Made by a program: the position numbers and the translations under genes
Shown here: one piece after another, positions 45,571-54,315 of the stretch
Layout: every line of letters begins with the position of its first letter
Numbering within the stretch: position 1 is the stretch's first letter
Source of the DNA: Carposina sasakii
Taxonomy: Eukaryota; Arthropoda; Insecta; Lepidoptera; Carposinidae
Assembly (NCBI GenBank): GCA_014607495.2
Contig: CP053170.1
Coordinates: forward strand, 6,324,001-6,388,000
Direction: 5' to 3'
Length of the DNA: 64,000 nucleotides
The notes under the pieces: generated by a model
Seen by the model: only the letters and a program-made list of their open reading frames with translations
Database searches by the model: none
What the model was told of the DNA's origin: nothing

Positions 45571-45596
45571 TTTTATTTGTTTCTTTCCAGGTAAGT
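45561..45596 (+). other. Candidate recursive splice site 2
   Basis: TTTCTTTCCAG|GTAAGT, with the junction between 45590 and 45591, is an acceptor with a long T-rich tract fused directly to a consensus donor. CTGATTTAAT, 20-30 bases upstream, can serve as a branch point. It is 20.0 kb downstream of site 1 and 8.4 kb upstream of the coding exon at 54027, on the same strand. Only these two CAG|GTAAGT sites with pyrimidine tracts were found on the plus strand. Function is inferred. Confidence 0.6.
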
Positions 45597-45977
45597 TCCA
45601 GTTTTGAGTCACATTGGATTTAACAAAAATAAAGGTAAAACAAACTATCCATAAAACCTTTTTGATAGAATCACTCAAAATAGGAAAGCAAAACTCATGT
45701 AATCGAAACACAAAATGCACTATTAAGGATTCTTCACACGCGGCGTTTTCACGTGCTCTATCCGATATAATACGTCGCCTTTCGCGGGGTGTGTATGGAA
45801 TCTTAATTGTGGCACTTTCTTCGTCTTGAGATCCGAAAGTTCTGTTTTGTAATATATTTTTATATATCTTAATGCAAGTTTTATAAGATAAATTACAGTG
45901 TGATAAAATGTAAAAGTGCTAATAAATCACAAGTCAATGAATACTGGCAATCATTGATTTATAATATACATATAAGG

Positions 45978-46165
45978 TACATACGGCTGTGCTCTCGAAA
46001 TGGGGTAGCCAGAGCTGCAGGATCATATAGGAGATCCCTGAGACACGTTTAGCGTAGCAGAACAGATGTAAATAATTAGTCATAAGTTGCTAGACTATCG
46101 CCTGACAAAATGCCCGAGTTCCTTAGTCGACTCTTACAACATGCACGAAAACAGATGCAGCCAAA
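45978..46165 (+). repeat. Dispersed repeat B, well preserved
   Basis: TACGGCTGTGCTCTCGAAAT, GGGGTAGCCAGAGCTGCAGG, GGAGATCCCTGAGACACG, AGACTATCGCCTGACAAAAT, CCTTAGTCGACTCTTACAAC and ATGCACGAAAACAGATGCAG. This copy gives the clearest order of the family blocks. Confidence 0.75.
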
Positions 46166-46528
46166 GTTTATAATTAAAAACTAAAAATAATGTTAGAACA
46201 GTGCTATATACACACATATTTGTATGTATGTATTTTTTTACATAGGCTTTTTTTCAAAAGTAAGTCTACCTACCTACTACTTCCTGGTTCCGTATATAAA
46301 AATGTCAAAATTAGTCACAACATACGCGACCTTGACATTACAACATAATACAAATAATTTCAATTATATCCATACAAAGAACATATTGTTATATTTCATC
46401 GATAACGAATAAGCAAAAACTTGTAAACAAAAGGCTATTAATATTTTTTTGCTACGGTTGTAGCAACTGTTATATTGATAGAGCTAAAAAAGCAGCTCAA
46501 AATAGGTCAGATATTTTTTTTTACTTAC

Positions 46529-46575
46529 TAGCTTTTAGCTCGCGACTTCGTCCGCGTAAACTTTGCTACCCTTAA
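46529..46575 (-). repeat. Helitron tail fragment
   Basis: ACTAGCTTTTAGCTCGCGAC and TTCGTCCGCGTAAACTTTGC: the Helitron 3' end in reverse orientation. Confidence 0.5.
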
Positions 46576-46828
46576 AGCATCGGTTCGATCTAAAAATAAT
46601 TTTATTTGGTACTAGGGATCCGCCCCGGCTTTGCACGGGTGTTGTTTTTATACTTTTTCAGGTTTTTTTTATAAAAGTCCAGACCCATGAAATTTTGCAC
46701 TCATATCATTAATCGTTCGCTCGAACTTCAATCACACACAACCATTAAAAGCAACTTATATACCATTAAATTAAAGTATTACTATTTCTCATTCGAGTGC
46801 ACTCAAGGGAAAAGATATAACTATAAGA

Positions 46829-46912
46829 ATACGGGCGTAAATAACTTACAGTCACATGGACCACAGACTTCGTGTTACAAAAGCGCCTGTGATATTATAA
46901 CAATCGTCAATC
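46829..46912 (+). repeat. Dispersed repeat L, copy 1
   Basis: GGGCGTAAATAACTTACAGT, CACATGGACCACAGACTTCG and GCGCCTGTGATATTATAACA match 47394-47475 with few differences. Element K inserted right after it. Confidence 0.75.
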
Positions 46913-47180
46913 GACTAGCGCCAGTGACGTGTTTATAGGTAGACGCGGGGTTTCATAATGAAATCTTTATAAAAAGTGGCACCAGCAAATCTATGTAAAC
47001 GTAATAACTGCATTAGATTAGATTTTTAAACTTAAATCTTATGTAGTTACCATAAGACTCGACTTTGCTTGTATCAATTTGTGACAATAGATGCCCAGCC
47101 ATACAATTGAGCAGCTATTTGTCATGTCATTTTTTGAGCGCTGTCACTGAATCTAGTTATAATTCATCTAAGACTAGCGC
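46913..47180 (+). mobile_element. Element K, 250 bp, 9-bp target duplication, class unclear
   Basis: The element 46922-47171 lies between GACTAGCGC (46913-46921) and GACTAGCGC (47172-47180). It starts CAGTGACGTGTTTATAGGTA or one base later, and ends TTATAATTCATCTAA. A second copy at 59199-59456 sits, in reverse, between different 8-base duplications, which proves two independent insertions. There is no clear terminal inverted repeat and no poly-A or simple tail. Confidence 0.75.
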
Positions 47181-47392
47181 CCGTTAATTTACTTGCGTGG
47201 AATGCGGAGAATATGAAATAATTTTCCGGGAACGATAATTAAATATTTTCCCGGGAAAAGTTTGAACGTCTTTAAAATAATTAATATAAATAATAAATCT
47301 TACGGTGTTGTTACAAAAAACCGTATCGAAAGTTAAACACTGCTTAAAAATGAAATTTGACAGCCGAAATGTATGGAATATCGGTCAAAATA
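47173..47392 (-). mobile_element. Helitron-like element, subfamily 3, copy 2
   Basis: TTTACTTGCGTGGAATGCGG, ATTTTCCGGGAACGATAATT, CGGTGTTGTTACAAAAAACC and AAAATGAAATTTGACAGCC match 45111-45295. Repeat L follows directly and may be the other end of the same element. Confidence 0.55.
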
Positions 47393-47393
47393 C

Positions 47394-47475
47394 GAGCGTA
47401 AATAACCTACAGTCACATGGGCCGCAGACTTCCTGTTACAAAAGCGCCTGCGATATTGTAACAATCGTCAATGTC
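47394..47475 (+). repeat. Dispersed repeat L, copy 2
   Basis: GAGCGTAAATAACCTACAGT, CACATGGGCCGCAGACTTCC and GCGCCTGCGATATTGTAACA; see 46829-46912. Confidence 0.75.
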
Positions 47476-47730
47476 CATAACAATCTATTATTTGGTAACG
47501 TAGTGTAAATAATATTGTACAAATTGGATGTTTCGCAAATCGGACGTTGTTGGTGTCGTAACGTGCAGTTCGCACGAAGATGCGCTGTTTTGTAACATTT
47601 TTTATGGTGACCTTTGTGGTGTGTCCGTGAAGTAGGGATAGAATAGGAAACCTTTGTAGTTTAGTCACGTGATACCGGGTACCTACATGAAAATTTTGAT
47701 GCAGTTGGTTTTCTTTAAAAATTGGTGGTT

Positions 47731-47950
47731 CTTCTTCAGCCTATTGCAGTCCACTGCTGGACGTAGGCCTCCCCCAGGGCACGCCACAAGGCTACTGCCA
47801 CAGGGGGGTTTTGCCCATAGTCACCACGATGGACTATGTTGTCAGTGCGGGAGGCGCTGCTGCCCACCTCCCGGAAACCCTTAATCGCCTCGTACGATAC
47901 CCACGGGTAGGCAGGGGTGGTACAAACTCTACTCTGCCGGCATCACGCGG
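47731..47950 (-). mobile_element. RTE-tail SINE (type D), internal deletion
   Basis: CTTCTTCAGCCTATTGCAGT, GGACGTAGGCCTCCCCCAGG, then GTCACCACGATGGACTATGT: the GGGCAGGCGGGTTGGTGACC part is deleted. The head CATCACGCGG is intact. Confidence 0.8.
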
Positions 47951-48646
47951 TATTGGTGCTTATGGTGGTTATTATCTATGAATATTCCACCTCCTTTGTC
48001 CTAACTTATCTTCACGACTTGATATTATGTGAGTTAGATATTCCTTTTGATTGTTTATTTACAAATTAGTCAGATGAATTTTGACGTAGGTATGTTATTT
48101 AAGACATGAACGGTAAGTAGTTTTAACTTTTCGTGCAAAAACCGTGCTTATCTTAAAATATGTGGATTTTTCCTATAAATTAAAACTATACTCGATAAAT
48201 CTTTTAAACGTCAAGGCGATTTGGCTAATCAATTAGGAAAACAAACAAAAATATTAATCGCGAGCGCTTCCTACATTTTTTTTGTAGTTCTATGACTTTT
48301 ATCTACTAAAAGATCTGTAGAGAATAAAATCGTCAGTGGATTGTATATGGAAGTGTTATAAAACTTGTTGGTATATAGAAATAATATATTTAACATGGTT
48401 ATTAGTGAGTGGATGCTGAAAGCTACATAACTTTTAGTGTAGTAACTATTTCGCGAAAAGATATGGAATGGAAGACAACGCTACATCCCACTTATTGTGT
48501 ATTGACATGCCACTAAACTTGTGCCCTATATCCTCAACTGATCCTCGAACCTGACAACTCAATATCTCTAGCAGATGCAACTAAAGTCGCGTTGAAAAAC
48601 CTGACTTTCTAGTTCGCAAAGTTTTTTCAAATTGTCACGTGGCATA
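47951..48646. other. No supported feature
   Basis: Unique-looking AT-rich DNA. Confidence 0.4.
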
Positions 48647-48823
48647 CCCGCCCCCTGATTACCTAATTGGCAATAGCAAAGCCGAAGAGATAGCGAAAAT
48701 TGTACAATATTCGCCTTGAAATGTTCCTTTGAAATTCATTTTACGTAATACGAATTTGACAAGCGATTTTTGTAAAATTTTCGCTATCGCTTTGCTTCTG
48801 CTGGTTAGGTAATAAGGGGCCGG
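48647..48823. mobile_element. MITE-like foldback element, copy 2
   Basis: CCCGCCCCCTGATTACCTAA at the left is mirrored by TTAGGTAATAAGGGGCCGG at the right. Inner arms GCAAAGCCGAAGAGATAGCG and CGCTATCGCTTTGC follow. 177 bp; the reverse-oriented copy is at 9788-9968. Confidence 0.75.
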
Positions 48824-49648
48824 TCATATAAGAGACCCCACACTAGCATTTTACGAGCCTTGTCAACGGTCCAGTGTCCTCTCAGCGTCAACATCGACTT
48901 TGGCACGACGACGCAGGCATTCAAAAGACGTGTGGTCTCTAAAAAGGATAAACTAAGCATGGGTTGAATATTTTCGGCTAAATACGTAAGATATTTATGT
49001 CCAAGATATTGTACGCGTCCCATGATTCACTATTAATGACGTCTATTACACGTGGACGCTTTAAGTTTATGTCAAGAAGCAAAAAAATACAACATGTGTG
49101 CAATATAATAAGAATGGTACTTTCAGAACCGGTACAGAATTTAGTCCAATAATATTGCGCCTACCTTTATCTTCATAATAACAATAAAGGTTCTTTGACC
49201 CGAGCTTCTTAAATTCGTAATTAAACTCATCTTGTTAATTAGTTTTTTTCTTCCGTTGTCAGCCTGTTACTTATGCCACGAACATACATTATTTGAGGGC
49301 ATCGATACCTTTTTATTTCAATTTACCTACCATAAAGATTCACCTGACTGTTGTGTTGGTAGGGTTGGTAGAGCTCAAAATTAATTTATAAGTAGGTATA
49401 GAAATAATCTCGACGCAAAAAAAATGTATGTATGTATCATACATAGAAACATAACCTACACTCGAAAAACAGGTCGGTCAAAGTTTGCAAAATATATTAT
49501 ATCTTATAGTTGGGTCCCCGCAGAGCGATCCGCCTCGCGAGGCAATTTGCCGCGCTATTCGTAACGTGGCTGACTCTTTCATGATCCCTGGCCGCTACAT
49601 TTTGAGAACATAGCTGTGTGAAGTATATGTATAACAAAATTCTTAACT
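48824..49648. other. No supported feature
   Basis: No gene recognised. The frame at 48805-49023 (minus) overlaps the MITE end and lacks a recognisable product. GCCTCGCGAGGC at 49532 is a 12-base perfect palindrome. Confidence 0.4.
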
Positions 49649-49649
49649 A

Positions 49650-49748
49650 GAGGACGCCCACTACCTCGTCCGCGAAAATGTTCTCGTTACTGTTTTCCAA
49701 TTCCCGAGGTAATTTTGGAAAATCCTTTGTTATCGGAAGCTTTGAATC
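49650..49748 (-). repeat. Helitron 3' end, decayed
   Basis: CTAGAGGACGCCCACTACCT and CGTCCGCGAAAATG keep the end and hairpin; the rest has diverged. Confidence 0.5.
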
Positions 49749-50134
49749 TGGATCGATACACAAAAAATAGTCCAACCCTCCAAGTAAACGATCTCTAAGA
49801 TCAGTTTACGCTATGCCTTGATCCGTCAGTCAATCATTCAGGACGAAGTATTTTAAATATATTGATTTAGGCATGTGTCAGCCCTAGTGCCCTATGTGGT
49901 CAAACACGGAAACGGGTAGACCGCATGGGCTTTATGCCTTAGCCTTACTTCTCAGAAACTACATTGTCCTTAGCCGGAGGTCATTGGCCTCGCGGTTTTT
50001 TTTATTTCACTCACATACGGTTCGTACCGGGAATTGGGACACGTTTTTTGGGAATAGCGCAGAGATATTTGTGTTTTTGTTTCTATCAGGTTATTCCTAC
50101 TTCTCAAGAGTTTCTTACTACAAGCAAATATAGT

Positions 50135-50234
50135 TTTTTTTTTGTTTAGTTTATCCCGAAGGAAAGGCAAGGGGAACTATGCCCATACAGCCAATGTCCT
50201 AAGTAGATATCTGAATTTATGATGGATGATAATG
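50135..50234 (+). repeat. Repeat H, 5' part, interrupted by repeat E
   Basis: GTTTAGTTTATCCCGAAGGA, GCAAGGGGAACTATGCCCAT and GATGGATGATAATGA. Repeat E begins directly after, and the repeat H phrase ATAATGATGATAAATGG resumes at 50326, so E inserted into H. Confidence 0.65.
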
Positions 50235-50236
50235 AC

Positions 50237-50327
50237 GAAGTGGCACCATGTGGTTCTATCGGCCCTTGGTGCTCTGCCTACCTTGTAAGGGATAAAGGCG
50301 TGATTATATGTATGTATGTATGTATGA
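50237..50327 (+). repeat. Repeat E, 3' part with (TATG)n tail
   Basis: AAGTGGCACCATGTGGTTCT, CTCTGCCTACCTTGTAAGGG, GCGTGATTATATG and five TATG units. Confidence 0.75.
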
Positions 50328-50882
50328 TAATGATGATAAATGGAATCGTCGAGATATTCCTTAAAAAATTAGTGTAAAATTTGTTATAATATAAACGAAT
50401 TGGAAAATCAACTTACAAAGAAAATACACGTGTGTGTGTGTCATGGACTAAAATTACGACACGTTTGAACGAATTTTCTTCATACCATATCTAGAAAAAT
50501 CTGCTTCTATATATACATAATATATTTTTACAAAGAAGTTGCTTAGACCCACAAAAATATAAATTAATAAACCTCCCCAATCCTTTTTTTCGCATTTAGT
50601 GATTCCTACTTACTTAAAACTTTAAAATATTTTAAGGTGCCGCAACTACATTCTGATTATATGCTAATCAATTGTAGTCTATAATACATCTATATAAATA
50701 AATAGTCAAGAGATATTTCGTAATAAAAAAACGATGTTATTTAAGTTCCGAAATTAATACCTATTACACATCTAATGTGGCTCCATTAGTAAAAGGTTAA
50801 ATCGAGAATCGGTTGCTAGATAGTTTGCACAACCTGTACAAAATGTCAGTTTGCATATTTATTTTATATTGTCTACAGCGTA

Positions 50883-51459
50883 TCTCATTAATACTAACTA
50901 TAAACGCGAAAGTTTGTAAAGATGTATGTAATAGAGGGTGTTTTTTCGTTGCCACCCTTAACGAAGGGTACGTACTCTATACATCAAATAAGTTTATGCC
51001 AAAAAAAATGCTGAGAAACGATGTGAATTTTTGTGAAAAAAAAAACAATGTAATTACTTAATCGGGTGAAATTTATAGTGTCCAGTGTCTATGCTAGTTG
51101 TTTCATAGATTGATATTAATTATTTATCGTGAAAAAATCTTGCTACGCTCGTCTATGTGTATTTATGCAGAAAAACGCAGTCTATTTACTCAATTTTGGA
51201 CCATAATATCTTGGGAACTAGATACTTCCCAGGTATGCTTCCATGAAGAAAAATTATCGTGATGATGAGGAGATTCCGTAGTTTTCAAAAAGTACTGAGT
51301 AGATTTTAATGAAACTTCACAATAATATGGCTTACATACACATAAGAATTACACATAAGCTACAATTCTTTATCCCGGGAAAATATTTTTATCCCGGATA
51401 ATTTCGACATTTTGTTTTTTTCTGCAGTCCACGCGGACGAAGTCGCGGGCAGCCACTAG
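50883..51459 (+). mobile_element. Helitron-like element split by a MITE
   Basis: The 5' end (TCTCATTAATACTAACTATA, then AACGCGAAAGTTTG, after an A) lies at 50883-50930. The rest (ATTTTAATGAAACTTCACAA, TATCCCGGGAAAATA, then the hairpin GGACGAAGTCGCGGGC and CCACTAG) lies at 51300-51459. MITE F fills the gap. The base after CTAG is C and not the usual T. Confidence 0.65.
50932..51290 (+). mobile_element. MITE F nested in the Helitron, right end lost
   Basis: TAGAGGGTGTTTTTTCGTTG, TACTTAATCGGGTGAAATTT and AAAACGCAGTCTATTTACTC match 61294-61681. The copy stops after GATTCCGTAGTTTTC, so its last 35 bases are gone. Confidence 0.7.
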
Positions 51460-51559
51460 CACCAAATAAGATGGCGTCCGTTCGAGATTAACTATACAAC
51501 TTTTTCAGGGAAAGATAATATTTTCATATATATAACATCTTTAAGATCATTAACATACG

Positions 51560-51645
51560 TGTCTCGCTGTGCTAAACGTGGCCGTGGGAACTCCCTTATA
51601 ATCCTGCAGTTTTGGCTACCCCGTTTCTGGAACACAGCCGTGTTT
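51560..51645 (-). repeat. Dispersed repeat B, 5' part
   Basis: CTGTGCTAAACGTGGCCGTG, ATCCTGCAGTTTTGGCTACC and CGTTTCTGGAACACAGCCGT. Confidence 0.7.
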
Positions 51646-51767
51646 ATATCTATACTTTATACAAAATAATAATGGCTAGTGTATAGCTATCGGGATGAAA
51701 AATAACGTTGCCAATATGTAATTTAGGAAAGAGATGGTAAAATTCGTCATCCGAGTAATTGACCCGG

Positions 51768-51872
51768 TGGCTCAGTGGTGAGAGCGCTGACACGCGGAAT
51801 GCAGAGGTCGTGGGTTCGATTCCCACCCGGGTGAGGAATTTTTTCCATTTCTTTATTAATAATTTTATGAAA
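51768..51872 (+). mobile_element. tRNA-derived SINE 2, with near-complete tRNA head
   Basis: ACCCGGTGGCTCAGTGGTGA (A box), GAGCGCTGACACGCGGAAT (anticodon arm) and GTGGGTTCGATTCCCACC (B box) are followed by CGGGT, closing a six-pair acceptor stem. The anticodon arm is one base too long with two mismatches, so I do not call a working tRNA. No CCA site is needed in eukaryotes, so its absence is not informative. The extension GAGGAATTTTTTCCATTTC is shared with 30842-30923, proving a mobile copy. In the minus frame it yields the phrase RVGIEPTTSAFRV, a known tRNA-derived false protein. Confidence 0.8.
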
Positions 51873-52137
51873 TTCATAATATAATTTTTTACTTCAAAGT
51901 CGTAATATACCTATAATATAATGGTGAATTTAATTATTTTACTAATTACTAGTCATAATAAGTTAGTTTAGATAATATAACCTACACATTTAGAAACCTA
52001 ACTTAAATTTACATAATTTTCGGTGGTCGTACTTAACCATAGACCATTTCGTAATAACGATATTTAACTGAACGTCTGACCATAATTACTGTGCAAAACG
52101 TAACAGTATGCAACTAGCGCTAGAGACATGTGCTAAC

Positions 52138-52200
52138 TCCGGTCGGAAGTGAGCGGGATTAGAACCCGCGGCCTTCGGTCCGTATCTGATAGGCTGCTGG
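52138..52200 (-). repeat. Degenerate tRNA-like sequence
   Basis: On the minus strand GGCCGCGGGTTCTAATCCCG gives a T-stem and B box, followed by CTCACTTCCGACC. The 5' half does not fold as a tRNA. Probably a SINE remnant. Confidence 0.4.
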
Positions 52201-52350
52201 TTTCAACAGTCTGTAAGTAAGCTCAGACTATACAGGATGGCATAATAAAGGGATAATGTTTAGCGAAATGTAATGGATATAGCCTACTGTAAACAACTTA
52301 ACTTAAGACTATTCTAAAGTACTAGACGGGGTTTAAAACCCAGCTGTATA

Positions 52351-52616
52351 CATCATCATCATCATAATCAGCCTATTGCAGTCCACTGCTGGACGTAGGC
52401 CTCCCCCGGGGCACGCCACAAGACTGCCACGGGGTGTATTTGCCCATAGTCACCACGCTGGGCAGGCGGATTGGTGACCGCAGTTTGTATTTTGGACTAT
52501 GTTGTCAACACGGGAGGCGCTGCTTTCCACCTCCCGGAAACCCTTAATCGCCTTGTACGATACCCACGGGCAGACATGGGGTGGTACGAATTCTACTCTG
52601 CCGGCACCATGCGGCC
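52351..52616 (-). mobile_element. RTE-tail SINE (type D), full length
   Basis: (CAT)n tail, CAGCCTATTGCAGTCCACTG, GGACGTAGGCCTCCCCCGGG, GCGGATTGGTGACC and CGGCACCATGCGGCC. Closely related to 25619-25876. Confidence 0.85.
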
Positions 52617-52647
52617 ACTGTATACATATTGCATCCTTATTGCTCGG

Positions 52648-52985
52648 ATCAGGGGGACAATTCTCGAAAAGTCTCGAGCTGGAACGAAGCCGAAACGGAA
52701 CTGGGGGCCAATTCTCGAAAATCTCGAGCTGGAACAAAACCGAAACGGAACCGTGGTAGACGCTCAGAACAAAACAATAAATACTTTACGGTGACGTAAT
52801 TAGACATATTTTTCAGCACGAGACAGATATTTGTATTGATTCTGTCATAATCGCGACCGATGCGGGCTAAAATGTTTATATTTATATTGCTACGCACCGC
52901 GTTTCGTTATCGGTTCGTTAGTGGTTGCGTTTCTGCTTAAAAAAATTTGAGGAATTGCCCCTCTGGTTTACTGTAGTTGTGTACG
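52648..52985 (-). mobile_element. Foldback element N, copy 1 (no Helitron insert)
   Basis: The left end has two versions of AATTCTCGAAAAGTCTCGAG (52659 and 52710), a duplication of the terminal 55 bases. The right end is AATTTGAGGAATTGCCCC. Between them lie GTGACGTAATTAGACAT and CACCGCGTTTCGTTATCGG. Its GACGTAATTAGACA is the empty site for the Helitron present in the copy at 54316-54858. Confidence 0.7.
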
Positions 52986-53002
52986 ATTGTGATTATAAGT
53001 TA

Positions 53003-53046
53003 GATTCGAGGGTTAACGAGGGTAAGAGCCCGGTGGTGGGCGAATC
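53003..53046 (+). repeat. Short GC-rich dispersed repeat, copy 2
   Basis: GAGGGTTAACGAGGGTAAGA and GCCCGGTGGTGGGCGAATCC; reverse of 5770-5830. GAACGCCTG follows at 53064, a minisatellite word. Confidence 0.5.
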
Positions 53047-53715
53047 CCAATTAAAGATATTCCCGAACGCCTGATACTAAACTATCCCCTCTGATTCTCC
53101 GATAAATGTTCTATCTAATTATTTTCAGGTAGACTCTTTATGGTTTTTGAAACATTATAATAACAATACATTATTGCGTTTGTAAGATCTTAGCGTGTAC
53201 ACGGGGCGGGAAGTGAGTTTGTTTTATACACTACGTAGAGATAAAATATCTTCCGTGAGAAAGAGTTCAACGCGCGTCTGTTGACTGCTTCATTTCACGC
53301 TACAACCTTTTGATCATATAACGGCTGCATAATTTTGTTGTTTTCTTGTGTTTTTGATATACCTTATTGATACTACACCTATTTCCATTTCCCTGCCACC
53401 TACTCAAACATTGCCTAGTTTTGACAGATACATTTTGCTCTGAAATGTTCTTTTTAAACATTATTTAATTTTAGACGCGGTGTTGTAATAACACCGGTAA
53501 TGTTTTAATAATACCCGTGGCATTCTCAGCACTATTAATATTTGAACTTTCGAAATGTCTGTTACAATTTAATATTAATTGTAATTTAATATGCTCAAGC
53601 ATCAGCTAAAGAAGTATAAGTTAAGGACATTTTTAGAACGGCAAAGACTCCTACGAGATACCAGCGATGATGATGATGATGAATGTAGTTCATGTAATGC
53701 TAATATTTATATTAA
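53047..53715. other. No supported feature upstream of the coding exon
   Basis: An acceptor-like ATTATTTTCAG at 53118-53128 precedes GTAGAC; it could be a weak splice signal but no exon can be closed. A GAT/ATG run is at 53665-53682. No promoter elements are recognised. Confidence 0.4.
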
Positions 53716-53990
53716 ATACATACATATAATCAGGCCTTTATCCCTTACGGGGTAGGCAGAGCACCAAGGGCCGATAGAACCACATGGTGCCACTTCTGAC
53801 CAATTTTGAGAGTATAGTTGAGATGTTCAAGTTCGGTTAGTAGTAACAGGTGGTCAGCCCATCGCCTACAAAATACCAAGACCCTCTTTTTCTTCTATGC
53901 TGCTCTGGGAGTGAAAAAAATCGTATAATACTACAGCTGTTTCTCTTCCCGGGCATACTGTACAAGTCAGTAGAGGGACAAGAGGGTCTT
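53716..53990 (-). mobile_element. Repeat E with inverted 5' segment, next to the exon
   Basis: ACATACATATAATCAGGCCT, ACGGGGTAGGCAGAGCACC, GTAACAGGTGGTCAGCCCAT and AATACCAAGACCCTC match 58025-58200. From about 53888 the rest (TGCTGCTCTGGGAGTG, CTCTTCCCGGGCATACTGTA, GGGACAAGAGGGTCTT) is the reverse complement of the order in the other copy. Such 5' inversion is known from LINE-type target-primed insertion. Its edge lies 36 bases from the 3' splice site at 54026. Confidence 0.75.
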
Positions 53991-54017
53991 AAATAAATGA
54001 TAATTATAATGTATGTT

Positions 54018-54026
54018 TATTTACAG
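54018..54026 (+). other. 3' splice site of the coding exon
   Basis: TATGTTTATTTACAG ends at 54026. The pyrimidine tract is short and T-rich; TAATTATAAT at 54001 can give a branch point. It implies an upstream, probably non-coding, exon that I could not find in the window. Confidence 0.65.
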
Positions 54027-54033
54027 GCCGGAC

Positions 54034-54123
54034 ATGGACTCGGCGGGCGGCCCGTCGGCCCGGTGGCTCTCGACTCTGCTTCTCCTGTGCTCCTTCTTCA
54101 GCACACAGTCGCTTAATCACAAG
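54034..54123 (+). CDS. First coding exon: signal peptide of an unidentified secreted or membrane protein
   Basis: The exon 54027-54123 (97 bases) starts after TTTACAG and ends AAG|GTAAGA, a good donor, in phase 0 after 30 codons. Seven untranslated bases (GCCGGAC) precede the ATG, which has G at -3 and G at +4, a favourable start context. The residues are MDSAGGPSARW (short N-region with one Arg), LSTLLLLCSFFS (hydrophobic core) and TQSLNHK. This is the layout of a signal peptide, with cleavage likely near the STQS stretch. GC content is about 60%, against an AT-rich surrounding, and codon third positions are mostly G or C. No further exon follows in the 9.9 kb to the window end, so the next intron is also long. 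A tiny signal exon between very long introns is common in insect adhesion molecules and receptors, but I cannot name the protein. It is too short for a plain ORF scan. Confidence 0.75.
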
Positions 54124-54129
54124 GTAAGA
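54124..54129 (+). other. 5' splice site of the coding exon
   Basis: AAG|GTAAGA fits the donor consensus except at the last base. The following sequence has in-frame stops soon (AGA ATA TAA), so reading through is not supported. Confidence 0.7.
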
Positions 54130-54315
54130 ATATAATAATAATGTCCTCCTGAGAGAATTCCGGTCACGACGACCAGTCTCATTGGAGATGCGTAGGAGAT
54201 ATTTAAACCTAGTACCTACACAAGTGTGTAGGTAAACACAGGATATATACCATAGAATGACGCGTCACAGCAGAAGGGAACGTATTATTTTATTGATATC
54301 TACATGACACGACCA

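Noticed and set aside
51768..51842. Functional tRNA gene
   Set aside because: The anticodon arm is a base too long with mismatches, and a shared 3' extension in a second truncated copy shows it is a SINE.
52471..52897. Several overlapping open frames up to 107 codons
   Set aside because: They run across a type D SINE and foldback element N, and the same frames appear in other copies of those repeats.
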